Shown piece by piece: positions 10,701 to 20,109 of a stretch of 64,000 nt of DNA. The translations under genes were made by a program, and so were the position numbers. The notes below the pieces were generated by a model that was given only the letters and a program-made list of their open reading frames with translations, was not told the origin of the DNA and searched no databases. The stretch comes from Asparagopsis taxiformis (Eukaryota > Rhodophyta > Florideophyceae > Bonnemaisoniales > Bonnemaisoniaceae): contig JALQPE010001669.1 in assembly GCA_030407315.1 (NCBI GenBank), positions 53,516 through 117,515 of the forward strand. Reading direction: 5' to 3'. Numbering within the stretch: the first letter of the stretch is position 1; each line of letters begins with the position of its first letter.

Positions 10701-11198
10701 GCTCAACACATCAGCCATCCTCACAGACGAAATATGAGCGTACTTTTCCTTTCCTTTTTGGACCCAGTACTCGTCTCTGAGATCAACGGCGATCATCAGA
10801 TACTCAACAAACATCATGCGCCTTTGCAGGCCTGCAATGTCGTTGGATGTCGTTGCTCTCACACGGTCCAGCACAACAGCAGTACTGCTGTTGGTGTCCG
10901 CCACGATAGACTCTTCTCGCATAGGAATCGTAACGCCAGGAGGAAAGACGCCCTTCTCCATTCCACGTACAATTGCCATGCAGCGGTGCGCTCCATCCAA
11001 TATCTCCAGAACGCCTTCTCGAAACCTGCCAGTCACGGGATGAGCTGTGTCATAACCGCTGTTGCGAATGCTCTCCATGAGCGCTTCCACATGACTTGCA
11101 TCAACATCGCGAATCGATACGAATTTGCTGACTTGATTGGGGTCGATGAACACCCATCCGTCGTGCTTTTCACCGTGATTGTGGAACGTTCCTTCCAT
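7711..11198 (-). pseudogene. ParB-like + DPPF adenine DNA methyltransferase + SET protein, interrupted by a 20-bp tandem duplication
   Basis: One gene in two frames. The N-terminal frame starts at ATG 11198 (MEGTFHNHGEK) and has a ParB-like domain with EILDGAHRCMAIV near residue 70 and a helical tail. The second frame runs to the stop at 7711. It carries an N6-adenine methyltransferase with VLTDPPFNTR near residue 660 and MDFFSGTYSTAIA near 840, which is the permuted order with the catalytic motif before the SAM motif. It ends in a SET domain (about 990-1155: GGGFGVFAAKKLKKG, IGWYNG, DVEADEEIFADYG). The frames meet at two copies of the same 20 bp; with a single copy the frame is continuous and the protein has 1155 residues. 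Expected roles are 6mA deposition and lysine methylation. It may be a recent pseudogene, a programmed or assembly artefact, or two separate products. Confidence 0.8.
10547..10586. repeat. 20-bp tandem duplication causing the frameshift
   Basis: AAATCAATCGAACTCGAATC occurs twice without a gap (10547-10566 and 10567-10586). Because 20 is not a multiple of three, the second copy shifts the ParB frame out of the methyltransferase frame. With one copy the minus-strand reading passes from DSSSID straight into LRLWQMFCHAW. There are no other breaks in the gene. Confidence 0.9.
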
Positions 11199-11711
11199 GG
11201 CGAACAAAGGTAGAGTTTTTAAGAAAGGGATAGTTGGTTGCTGCTTGACCAGGGTGGCGCAAAGCAGAAGTTGGTTGTTTAAAACAAAGTGTCAGCGAGT
11301 GGTAGCACTTCGGTGGCTGTTTCCTTTCCACCCCTGTCCGAACCTTTACAAGATAACTACATCGACTGTTAGCTCAATAATCAATGTAATACTAAAGTAA
11401 TACTCAAAATATTTTTCCATGCAATTTATTGGGCCCCGTAACATCTCTAAGCGTATCTTTGTAGTCCAATCGTATGCATCCGACATTCACTTCTAGAACG
11501 ATTATTCACATCAAATTTTATGCTGCAATCAGTTCATGGCAGACATCATCCACACTGACGTGTCAATTTTGTCAATTGTCCATTCTATTTCTACACCACC
11601 TAAACATCTCTTCTGGACCTTTCCAATCCTCCTAGTATATACTACTCTTTAGCAGAAGGTAACGGTTAGGCTTTCACTAATACAACAATTCTATCCCATA
11701 GCTATCCCAAC
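11199..11711. promoter_or_regulatory. Divergent intergenic region
   Basis: It separates two divergently transcribed genes (minus from 11198, plus from 11712). It is AT-rich in its right half and includes CTAGTATATACTACT (about 11631-11645), a TATA-like site about 75 bp upstream of the plus-strand ATG. No ORF with recognisable content. The promoter function is inferred from position. Confidence 0.4.
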
Positions 11712-13073
11712 ATGCTTCCTCTCGCTCCAAACGACGTTATAGAAGTTCAATGGGAACTTCGGCCGTTTGGGAGGAAACGAAAAATTGTGTGGTGGTCTGC
11801 AATCGTCAAGGAAATTACTCAGGTCAAGACTGAAACAGACCCATTCCTCCATGCATTGCTCGAATACAAAGCTGAATATGGTTTCGACTCTACCCTTTCT
11901 CAAGTCAAGATTTCAGATCGTAACGAGCTCGTCGACAAGGATTCCGGAAGGGTTCTCCCGTGGCGAAGTGGTGAGCTTCGCAGTATGGACTCACCTGCAT
12001 CCCCAGCAGAGAGAGACCCGGACTACGGCATTGACCACACTCGCCACCGCCACCGCGGCATCCTTCAAGATTGCACTGCGGATCAAATGAAGAAGACCAT
12101 AGCAGAAATGCTGGCAAGATTGGAAAAGCTGGAGTCAGCTGCCAAACATCCTCTTCCCCCTCCATTCGATTCCAATAGCTCCATGACCTCCTCTGCTCTG
12201 ACTGTATGTAGCATTCTGTTTCAGAAGCTTGGTGTGTACACGGACAAGCCCCTCTCCCTCCGGATGACAAAATCCGAGCACTCCAGGGGAATGCGACAAA
12301 CATCGCAAGAAGAAATCAGAGTACAGGCTGACTGCTCCCTTGCTCAATTCCGCACTATTGCCATTCAATGCAAGGCGAAAGAGAATCGTGACGTTCTCTT
12401 CCTGCCGTCCTTTGAGGACATCACCTTTCCCTCTGGAAATGAGTCGGATCTTTCCATCATTTTCCCCACCTTTCAGGCACTATGTGACTCCATAGGTACC
12501 TCGCAACACGGGTTCCAGAAAATATTGGTGAAGAGCAGGGCGGAACGCGATGGAGGCAGCTCATCGATTGTCCGAATTTTAGGAAATCTAGTCGACGTTG
12601 ATTGCTCTCATGATGCTCCTTCTTCCGCATTTCTCGTCGGCTCATCTGCTTACGTCCTGTCCAGCCCAGACCAACGTATGACAGTTCTTTGCAGAGACTC
12701 CTACGAGTTTGACCATGTCAACAATACATTTTTACATCCCCTATGTCTTAGCCAACTATCACAGTCTAGCATCGTGGACTCTTTCCACCTACGTGATAAG
12801 GCTACTGTTACTTATGGAGCAACGTTTTCGTTACTGTGGAGACGTATTCAGCGCCGAGCTTGTTACAGCACTTTCCAGCCTCTATCAACCGCAGAGACGT
12901 TTGGTACACTACATCTACGCTTACCTTGCTGTATTTTCAGTGGTACTACTATATGCCAGGAGCTTGAAGACATTGGCTATGAGGCTATCTCTCGTCTTGG
13001 CTTCAATGCGGATTCAGACACTACCCACCCACCCTCTCCTCCACCTGCCACCTGCAGTCCGGAGCAAAAATGA
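11712..13073 (+). CDS. Protein with an N-terminal SH3/Tudor-like domain and coiled coil, function unknown
   Basis: The frame has 453 codons from an ATG at 11712. Residues about 5-90 (DVIEVQW, VWWSAIVKEI, YKAEYGFDSTLSQVKI, PWRSGEL) look like a small beta-barrel of the Tudor/SH3 type. The same pattern opens the SEL1 protein at 19380. A short predicted coiled coil follows (MKKTIAEMLARLEKLESAA, about residues 122-140). The remaining 300 residues give no family I recognise. It is divergent from the ParB-methyltransferase-SET gene and convergent with the coiled-coil gene downstream. A chromatin-reader role for the barrel would fit the neighbour but is inference only. Confidence 0.6.
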   Translation: MLPLAPNDVIEVQWELRPFGRKRKIVWWSAIVKEITQVKTETDPFLHALLEYKAEYGFDSTLSQVKISDRNELVDKDSGRVLPWRSGELRSMDSPASPAERDPDYGIDHTRHRHRGILQDCTADQMKKTIAEMLARLEKLESAAKHPLPPPFDSNSSMTSSALTVCSILFQKLGVYTDKPLSLRMTKSEHSRGMRQTSQEEIRVQADCSLAQFRTIAIQCKAKENRDVLFLPSFEDITFPSGNESDLSIIFPTFQALCDSIGTSQHGFQKILVKSRAERDGGSSSIVRILGNLVDVDCSHDAPSSAFLVGSSAYVLSSPDQRMTVLCRDSYEFDHVNNTFLHPLCLSQLSQSSIVDSFHLRDKATVTYGATFSLLWRRIQRRACYSTFQPLSTAETFGTLHLRLPCCIFSGTTICQELEDIGYEAISRLGFNADSDTTHPPSPPPATCSPEQK

Positions 13074-13348
13074 TAAAGCACACCTATCCGTAGTTATCCT
13101 GTTCCTGGGTATTCCATTCTAGAGCTCCTGTGGCCATCAATTTCTAGTAAAGACGGATACCCTCGCCCCTTCCTACTTCGACTATTCCACTACCTGTCTC
13201 TGCGCTTTTCCTTCGACTTGACACTATCGTCTGACTGGTTTCCTGATGTCTCGCATCTATCTACTTCCATCTATTACAAAATTCAACTCAACAGAAATTT
13301 TATTTCTTCATTCTTCGTCTACTACACCGAAACTGGTTTCATCCGATA

Positions 13349-14875
13349 CTACTCCCCTTCATTCTCGATTTCATCATCGACGAATACCTTCACATATTCT
13401 GCATCTCCTCCGTCCTCTTCCATAGACCTGAAGCTCTCCTCCAGCACTGATTCCCCCCCATCGTCTACATTCAGTTCTTCATATCTATCACGCGATATAG
13501 TCAAAACCTCCTCATTCATGAACCGACTACTCACCCGCTCCCCGGGAAGAAGCAGTTTCACTGCTTCATTGATTTCCCGGATTTGCGCTCCTTCCACCTC
13601 TGTTCCACTTTGAAATTTCAAAATCGTTCGGAACCCGTATGCAAGTATGTAGATGAATTGCAAGGAGTATTCTGAACGTCGCAGGAACATGTTCCTATCA
13701 GAACATTGCGTGTAGGCGACTGCAAAGTTCAGTGCGACCTCTACTAAATTGATCCTCCTAGTCACAAACCTCTTGTCCGGTTCTCCAATTATTTGAACTT
13801 CGTACTCGACTTTGAATAGCATTTCTTTTCGCAACGCAATGAAGTCGCGAAGAATCTTCATATTCTTGTCATCCATTGCTGCACGCTCCGCTGCATTCAT
13901 TTTCCTCTGCGCCGAATACAGACTTGGAACTGACTCAATGTCCAGCCCACCGTCGTGCAAATGATGCTCCATTCGGACTGAACCTTGAAACCCACTGTAT
14001 AGAACGAATCCAAGATCTCGGATGAACCGGTTTCGCACATGATCTCTGGACTTGTTCATAAACCCGGTCACTGCCGTCAGTGCCGATTTCGTCACAGTGA
14101 TGCCTACCTCCTTTCTGTGCAACGGCCCATTGTCACCAACCTTTCTTCGCTTCTGCTTTCGAGCGGCCCCATCACTTCCCTCGGACGTCCCATGCATTCC
14201 ATCCATGCGAGCAGAGTCCGTTCCGCGAATTGTCTCCTCAATGGTCCCGGTAGTCACATACCCCCGCGCCCTCCACCGTTCGATACCTTCCGACGTTCCA
14301 TTGGAGCTGGAACGGTCTCCTCCCTCTCTGAAAGAATTGTTTTCACAAGTATTCTTGATTAAAAAGGTCACAACTCGGCAGCGCAGTTCAATGTGGTTCC
14401 GACCGGCAAGCGTCCTATTGAACACATCCTTTCGCTCATTGCTCTGCCTGGCGAACATCAGCGTATTGATTAGCTGGCATCCGTTGAAATTCCTATCCCT
14501 CTTATCCACCATTGCCTTCGTGTACGTTGGAACAACAGCACACAGCACAGCACACACCATTTCGAACGTGAACGATTTCTCCGCATCCTGCGCAATGCGG
14601 AGACGTTCCCTGTCCTTCACGGAGGCGATCTTCTTCGGATGTCCTTGTCCCTGGCTCAGAAGCCCATCGACGATGCTCTTGACCTCCTGCATACCGGTGT
14701 TTAGCATGGAGACAGTCTTGGCGACATTTCCGAGAGTCTCGCGTAATTGAATGGTGCTCTTCTCGACGGCATCCATTTTATCACTCAGGGCTTTCAACTC
14801 TGAAGTGATGTTCGAAAAGCCCTCACGCGTTATTTCGGAAAATGCGGCGATGCTTACGGAGGTTTCGGGATTCAT
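13349..14875 (-). CDS. Unrecognised coiled-coil protein
   Basis: 508 residues from the first ATG (14875, MNPETSVSIAAF); the frame is open a further 22 codons upstream without an ATG. Residues about 12-75 form a heptad-rich coiled coil (ITSELKALSDKMDAVEKS, LRETLGNVAKTVSMLN). A polar Ser/Gly/Arg region with an RKQKRRK basic patch follows, then a helical C-terminal half rich in aromatic and basic residues with an acidic tail (DDGGESVLEE). No family recognised. The gene converges on the 11712-13073 gene with about 275 bp between the stops. Confidence 0.55.
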   Translation of the reverse strand: MNPETSVSIAAFSEITREGFSNITSELKALSDKMDAVEKSTIQLRETLGNVAKTVSMLNTGMQEVKSIVDGLLSQGQGHPKKIASVKDRERLRIAQDAEKSFTFEMVCAVLCAVVPTYTKAMVDKRDRNFNGCQLINTLMFARQSNERKDVFNRTLAGRNHIELRCRVVTFLIKNTCENNSFREGGDRSSSNGTSEGIERWRARGYVTTGTIEETIRGTDSARMDGMHGTSEGSDGAARKQKRRKVGDNGPLHRKEVGITVTKSALTAVTGFMNKSRDHVRNRFIRDLGFVLYSGFQGSVRMEHHLHDGGLDIESVPSLYSAQRKMNAAERAAMDDKNMKILRDFIALRKEMLFKVEYEVQIIGEPDKRFVTRRINLVEVALNFAVAYTQCSDRNMFLRRSEYSLQFIYILAYGFRTILKFQSGTEVEGAQIREINEAVKLLLPGERVSSRFMNEEVLTISRDRYEELNVDDGGESVLEESFRSMEEDGGDAEYVKVFVDDEIENEGE

Positions 14876-15338
14876 GTTGAACTTGCAATTGGAGTTTGCT
14901 AAAAGGAGAAGTGGAGAAGTGCTTTGAAGGAAGGATGTCACGCTTAGTACAGCAGTGTTGTAGCAAATATCATTCCAGTGGATGCATCCATCCTGTTCTA
15001 CTCTACATAATAATAATGCTTCCCAGTGCTCCGTAACGGTTATTTTTCATAATTTAGTGGTGGATGGTGCGTATTCTTTCCTTTGCCACCACCCACGTCC
15101 TGTGCATACCACACTTCGCTACCAGACTGACGTCTCCTACTCGACACTTTCAATGCAAAGATAGATAAGTATAATTTGAAATGCTAAACTCAACATAATA
15201 TAGCTACTCTGTACATTCTCTCCTTACGGTGAGACAAACGAGATATGTTCAATCTTCCCAATCTTTCATTCTACGTCCTATTCAACATCTAGCTTCCCTG
15301 CACCCAACTATCTGTAAAGCACCATCACAATTACTATA
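14876..15338. other. Spacer without a supported gene
   Basis: It contains the likely 5' region of the minus-strand coiled-coil gene and ends in TTACTATA immediately before the transposon terminus at 15339. No conserved frame was found. Confidence 0.45.
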
Positions 15339-15797
15339 CACTACGGTGTTGGGAATGGAAAAAGACAGTAAATTTACTGTCTGAGACAGTAAAAATTACT
15401 GTCTGGCCAAGACAGTGCGCGGAGACAGTAAAATTTACTGTCTGGAAATTTCAGAATACTGCTGCAGCAATAAATTGGCACGAAATCTGGACAGTACCAA
15501 AAACAGTAAAATTTACTGTCCAGAACAGTAAATTTTACTGTCCGGAAGTGTTGCCGCCAGACAGTATGTGCAGACAGTACATTTTACTGTCTGAGGCAGT
15601 GCATTGTATTGTATTACTGCACTGTCTGGGGAAATCTGTAGACAGTAGTGTAGATAGCAAATTGTATTGTCTGCGGGTAGTACCGTGCATTGGTTCACAA
15701 CACTGTCTGGTGGAGTGGACTTGAGAGGAAATAAGGAGCATAGTGTTAGTGTGAAGATAAATATTGGAATGGTGTGTAGTATACGACTATAGTAATT
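15339..15797 (+). mobile_element. CACTA-like terminus, second end type, with ACTGTC subterminal repeats
   Basis: It begins CACTACGGTGTTGGG and is packed with short inverted units of the form ACAGTAAATTTACTGT and their half-sites. It is an inverted, near-identical copy of 28668-29131; the shared sequence ends at GTATACGACTA on the right. CACTA transposons typically have 10-28 bp terminal inverted repeats that start with CACT(A/G) and subterminal arrays of short binding motifs, and both are visible. I see no matching 3-bp target duplication, so the extent of the element to the right is unresolved. Confidence 0.65.
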
Positions 15798-16536
15798 TTG
15801 CGGGAGCTTTACTGATAGTTGGATGCAGGGGAGTTAATACGAGGGAGTATAAGTTCTAGAGGAGAGCAGTTAGACCGCACTCAGATGGGAACGATGATTT
15901 GTGTCACACATTCACACGATAGGATCAACTTTCCAGCATTTTGAATGAATCACTGCCGCTGCACGTTGTCAGTTCCAGCCACAGTTTGAGGCTTAGATTA
16001 ATTTAGGGGAGTTTATGTATTAGTTCTGTCGATTGTAAAGATTTCAATTAGAATAAAGACAATAAATACCTTGCAAGTACTACACTGTGCTGCTTTCGTA
16101 GATGCCCAGAGAAACGGTTCATTGACCGTGGATATGTTTACAAATGACACAATTCCACTTTCGAACGTCAGCAGCTCGTCTTGAGGACACTTCTCTCCCT
16201 GCGCTGCGTGTTATACATATCCACGGCTGCCAAAGAATGTGAAGGAATTGTACTCAATATCACAATGCGTAACAGACTATGGAATGGTGTTCTGAACAGC
16301 GAGGCTTACCTGCTGTATTAAGAGCGAGTCCAACACTAAAGTTTAAACAGTCTCTATCAATTCACTTTTGTTATAACAAGTTAGCTATAGCTAACTTGGT
16401 TGACAGTTTCCATAGGATTTATTATATTTTGGTTTGGCTTGGAACAAAATAGTTAGAATTGCAGGTCATTTAGCTTGTTATCAGGCTCTACCCGGCTTTC
16501 GTTGTAATTGCGTTGGTACGCGTCCCTTCTACTGCG
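15798..16536. other. Spacer without a supported gene
   Basis: Unique-looking, moderately AT-rich sequence between the transposon terminus and the SSB gene. It includes short inverted repeats (TAGCTATAGCTA at about 16381-16392) but no coding frame with recognisable content. Confidence 0.45.
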
Positions 16537-17086
16537 CTAAGAACCATTGGAGAGGCCAGGGGACGGCTCCGACCGCGACTGCAGAATTTCAAACGACTCA
16601 GCTGTAACTACAATATTGGTCCTTGTTTCACCATCGGCACTAGTCCATGAATTGATACCAATTCCGCCTGAAATACCAACTCGGAGCCCCTTCTTCGCTG
16701 TCGACGCAGCTCTGTCACCCGGAGACCCAGAGGAATAGTTAGTATGACGTGGAGCTCTGGGCCCAGAGCTCCACGTCATACCAACTATTCCTCTCCTGAT
16801 CAGGCCCCCAATCAGGATCCCACGTATTCTCCACCGCGATCGAGAACTTGCATACATTGAAATCTGGCCTCATTTGCTTCAATTCCGGGTCGCGTTCCAG
16901 CCGACCCGTCAAAACCACTTTGTTCAGCCAGGGGATCTTGGGGGGAAATTCACCAGCAATTGCAAGCTCCTTCTCGTTCACAACGTACGGATCACGTTCT
17001 TCCTGCTTGTTGTCACCAGCGTCTGATGTTGCGCATGCTGACGGCTGAGCGCATAGTCGCGTGCAGACGCGACTTCTAAATTGCAC
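16537..17086 (-). pseudogene. Single-stranded DNA-binding protein (mitochondrial SSB type), broken by an inverted duplication
   Basis: The upstream frame reads LNKVVLTGRLERDPELK, VCKFSIAVEN and NSWYDVELW, the beginning of an SSB OB-fold. A second frame continues with GSPGDRAASTAKKGLRVGIS, NSWTSADGETRT and AESFEIL, the rest of the fold. They are separated by a 34-nt insertion made of a reverse-complement copy of the preceding coding sequence (16729-16794). Without it the junction reads ELWGSPGD, as expected for the family. Bacterial-type SSBs of this length in eukaryotes act in organelle DNA replication. A basic N-terminal stretch (RSRVCTRLC) could be an organelle presequence. No ATG is visible in frame, so an upstream exon is possible. 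It is probably not functional as it stands. Confidence 0.8.
16729..16794. repeat. 66-bp near-perfect palindrome inside SSB
   Basis: Arms 16729-16761 and 16762-16794 are reverse complements with one mismatch and no spacer. The right arm is the original coding sequence (NSWYDVELW on the minus strand); the left arm is its inverted copy. This points to a snap-back or template-switch duplication rather than a transposon. Confidence 0.9.
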
Positions 17087-17720
17087 ACGATCTGCGTTGA
17101 CTGGGCTGGTTTGAACCTCTTCAAAAATGTGCTGTTTCTATTCGATCAAAAGATGCAAGCTGTAGCTGGCAGAAATGCTGTATTGAGCGGCATTGTGATG
17201 AGGGCGAGATCGACTTCCGACCGGTTGATCAGGATGATGTGGTGGGAGAGGTTTGTTTCTAGTTTTCTTAGATCTCAATGTTATTTTGTTCAAAGAAATG
17301 CCGGAATCGGACGAGACATGTCTCTGCTTGGATGCCGTCTTGGTAAAGGTCCAAACTCAGTTCCCATCGTTGAATTGCTGTTTCCTACCATACATTCCAA
17401 GCACAGATGGTCAATAGCAGTACCTACACCCAATTGGGCGTAGGTGCTGTTAACAGCACGTGGTACTGTTAACAGCAGTGAGTAACCCATGACACAAGCA
17501 GCGCGTCGTAAAGAGCTGAAATCTATGGCGTTCATCGGGACATTTGTGCTCTTCAGCGCCATGCCCAACCGATGTCGTACTACGACGTGGAATACTCGTC
17601 AAAGGCACACATGAATTCGTGTATTTCCACATTTCGGATGAAAGCAAAACTTTGGCGACTACACGAAATAATTCGGAGAATTGAACTCAATTTTCAGTGT
17701 TGATCATGGATGGTACGTTG
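17087..17720. other. Spacer without a supported gene
   Basis: It may include the 5' exon or promoter of SSB. It has two nearby TGCTGTTAACAGCA-like inverted repeats (about 17447-17480). No domain-bearing frame was found. Confidence 0.4.
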
Positions 17721-19380
17721 CTAACTACGTCCACTGCGTTTCCGCTTACTTACTACTACAGCGGCGTCCATCTTGCGCTCCTCTTTCACCTCAACGCCAT
17801 CCTTGATCTGATCCAAGCGCTCCATCCCACACGTTCCCTCAATAGCACCATGCAAGTGCGCATCAACGTACAATCGCCAAGCCCTCTTCAAGTCCACCGC
17901 AACACCCAGCCCAGTTTCGTAAATCTTTTCCAGACTACACATCGCGTCCACGTCAAACTTCTGGACCGCCTCCTCATAAAGCGCTCTCGCTTATACGAAA
18001 TCCACATCAATACCCTTTCCGCCTCGATATATCGATGTATACATCTCTGCTAAACACGTCTTACTTGCGACATTCCCCTTGCGTGCCGCCGATTCATACA
18101 GCGTTACCGCACGTCGCAAATCCCGTCGAATGCCCTCGCCGTTCTCCAGCATGCATGCTAAATTGTACATTGCAAACGCATTCCCACTCTGCGCTGACCG
18201 CTCATACAGCTCAAAAGCGCGCTTCTTATCAGTCCCTTCACCATTTCCATTGTCGTACAGCGTCGCGAGATTGTTCATACAATCTGCGTCTCCGTAATCA
18301 GATCCCGACTTGTACAGTCGAAAATCTTCTGCAATGTCCTTCTGCACGCCGCATCCCTCCTCAAACACGACGCCAAGATCATTCTTTGCCGAGATATTGC
18401 CGCCCATAATTCCCTCTTCGTACAACTGTGCTGCACGCGCCTCGTCCATCTCCACGCCGTGTCCCGTCTCGTACATGATTGCAATATTCGTTCTGCCGAC
18501 TGCTAGTCCTCCATCCGCTGCCTCCCGATACAATTGCAACGTTGCAGCAGGACTTGAAAAGGGCGTACGCCCTTTTCAAGTCCTGTTGCACTTCATGTCC
18601 ATTCTCATACATGTTTCCAGGATGAACCTTGGCCTCCAGCGATCCCGAGGCTGCTGCGCGACGAAACAGCGCCACTGCTTGTTCATAGTCTCTTTCGCTG
18701 CCATCCGCATCGCGATACTTTTTTCCCAGCTGAAGTCCGGACGTGATATCTTCCGCCAATGCGCAGCGTTTGTACCTTACGCTAGCCTCTTCGCTGTTCG
18801 GCTGGCAGCCCTTTTCATAAAGTTGTGCCAAATTCCGCATGAGCGGTACCTGCGCGACGTCTGTCGAAACGCGAGATGATTCACAATCGGCAATCACCGC
18901 CCATTGATCCGTGTGTTCGCGCAGCAAGCTCTGGACGTCGTCGAGCTGGCGACTCATAGCTGCAATTTTTTGTGCGAGCAGCGAGCTTTCAGCGGCTGCA
19001 GTGTGACGTGCACCGCGTGTCGTTTTGCGTGACGCAGAAGCTAGTTGAACATCTTCCGTCGGATTTGATGCGTTTGCAATGCGCCATTTCAGGTTCATAG
19101 ACAGCATTTGTACCGAGTCGTCGCGTGACGGAGAGCCATAATCCACGAGTTTTCCCTCCAGAAAGCGAACTACGCAAATCGTGCGTGGATGACCAAAGCT
19201 CTCATGGTACTCGATGCGCCCGCAATTTTCAATGCCATTGCACCAAATCTCGAGCACGCACGCTTTCCACCAAGAATTTGTTGGGGTTTCCTTCTTGCGC
19301 GTGCCCCAGATCACGACCGGCCACAGTACCTCCACGGTCATGCCCACTTCGACCATCTCCGGCAGACTTAGCCCTGCCAT
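17721..19380 (-). pseudogene. SEL1-repeat protein with N-terminal SH3/Tudor-like domain, broken by an inverted duplication and a stop codon
   Basis: ATG at 19380. Residues about 10-90 repeat the beta-barrel pattern of the 11712 gene (VEVLW, SWWKACVLEI, YHESFGHPRTICVVRF). A coiled coil follows (LAQKIAAMSRQLDDVQSLL) and then a run of SEL1/TPR-like repeats of about 36 residues, such as ARAAQLYEEGIMGGN, AMYNLACMLENGEG and MYETGHGVEMD. Two lesions are present. A 28-nt insertion forms a palindrome at 18543-18590; removing it joins QQDLKRA to LQLYREAADGG in the repeat pattern. An in-frame TAA at 17991-17993 sits between DVDFV and ARALYEEA, where a Lys would fit. Repaired length would be about 543 residues. 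SEL1 repeats mediate protein-protein contacts; the partner is unknown. Confidence 0.8.
18543..18590. repeat. 48-bp palindrome inside the SEL1 gene
   Basis: Arms 18543-18566 and 18567-18590 are reverse complements with one mismatch and no spacer. The right arm encodes VQQDLKRA on the minus strand; the left arm is the inverted copy that shifts the frame. It is the same kind of lesion as in the SSB gene. Confidence 0.9.
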
Positions 19381-20109
19381 GCTGCTGCGCAGCTGCCATC
19401 TAGATGGGTCGTCGTGGAATGGTGCACGTGATGGCCGGCTGGTGCGGTTATTTCACCGGTCGAATGCGTGGCATGGAGGGTGAAGGTCGACAGGCATGGC
19501 GGAAACAACGGGAAATCACCAGTGATGCTGCCGAGTGGAGGATTCGGGCATATGAGCTTGGTATCGGTGGTTTATCGATCACGGCCATGCGCAGTGTCTC
19601 GGCTAACACTGTTGTGTTATGGTTCGACCCAATGTGCTGGAATGCCGATCGTGTTGATTTGCGACAAGCGGGGTTGATGCAGACCATTGCGTTGTTGTTT
19701 AGTTTATGAGGTGGAAGGATTAGTCAGGAGATTCTGGCCGTTGGGCAATGCACGATGTGATGCCGTTTGAGATATAGAGCGTTTTCAACCTTTTCATTAG
19801 ATGCCGAGCAACAGAAATGCGCTGAATTGGTGCTTGCTGTTTAGGCCAACTACCAAACTTGGCTGGTGGAAGCAGTCAGAAAACTTTTACAAGGATGTTG
19901 ATCTGGGTCTCTGGCACTGTCGCCGTTCAGCGTGCTGCCATCGCATCCCTGATCGACAAACTATTACAGTTTCAGCCACTGTATCTATCGCTAGAGAAGT
20001 GCACTATCGAATTTCTCAAACTGCCTCAAGGCAGTGTTTGAATCAACTTGTCCCAATTCTAATTCGTAATCAATCTCTCTGCAGACGCTTCCTTTCAACA
20101 ATTCTCACA
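19381..20109. other. Spacer without a supported gene
   Basis: Upstream region of the SEL1 gene and downstream region of the LPMO gene. Short open frames exist, but none has recognisable domains or a repeated copy elsewhere in the window. Confidence 0.4.

Noticed and set aside
14052..14750. 232-codon plus-strand frame opposite the coiled-coil gene
   Set aside because: Low-complexity Ser/Phe/Leu composition typical of an antisense shadow; the minus strand has the coherent coiled coil.
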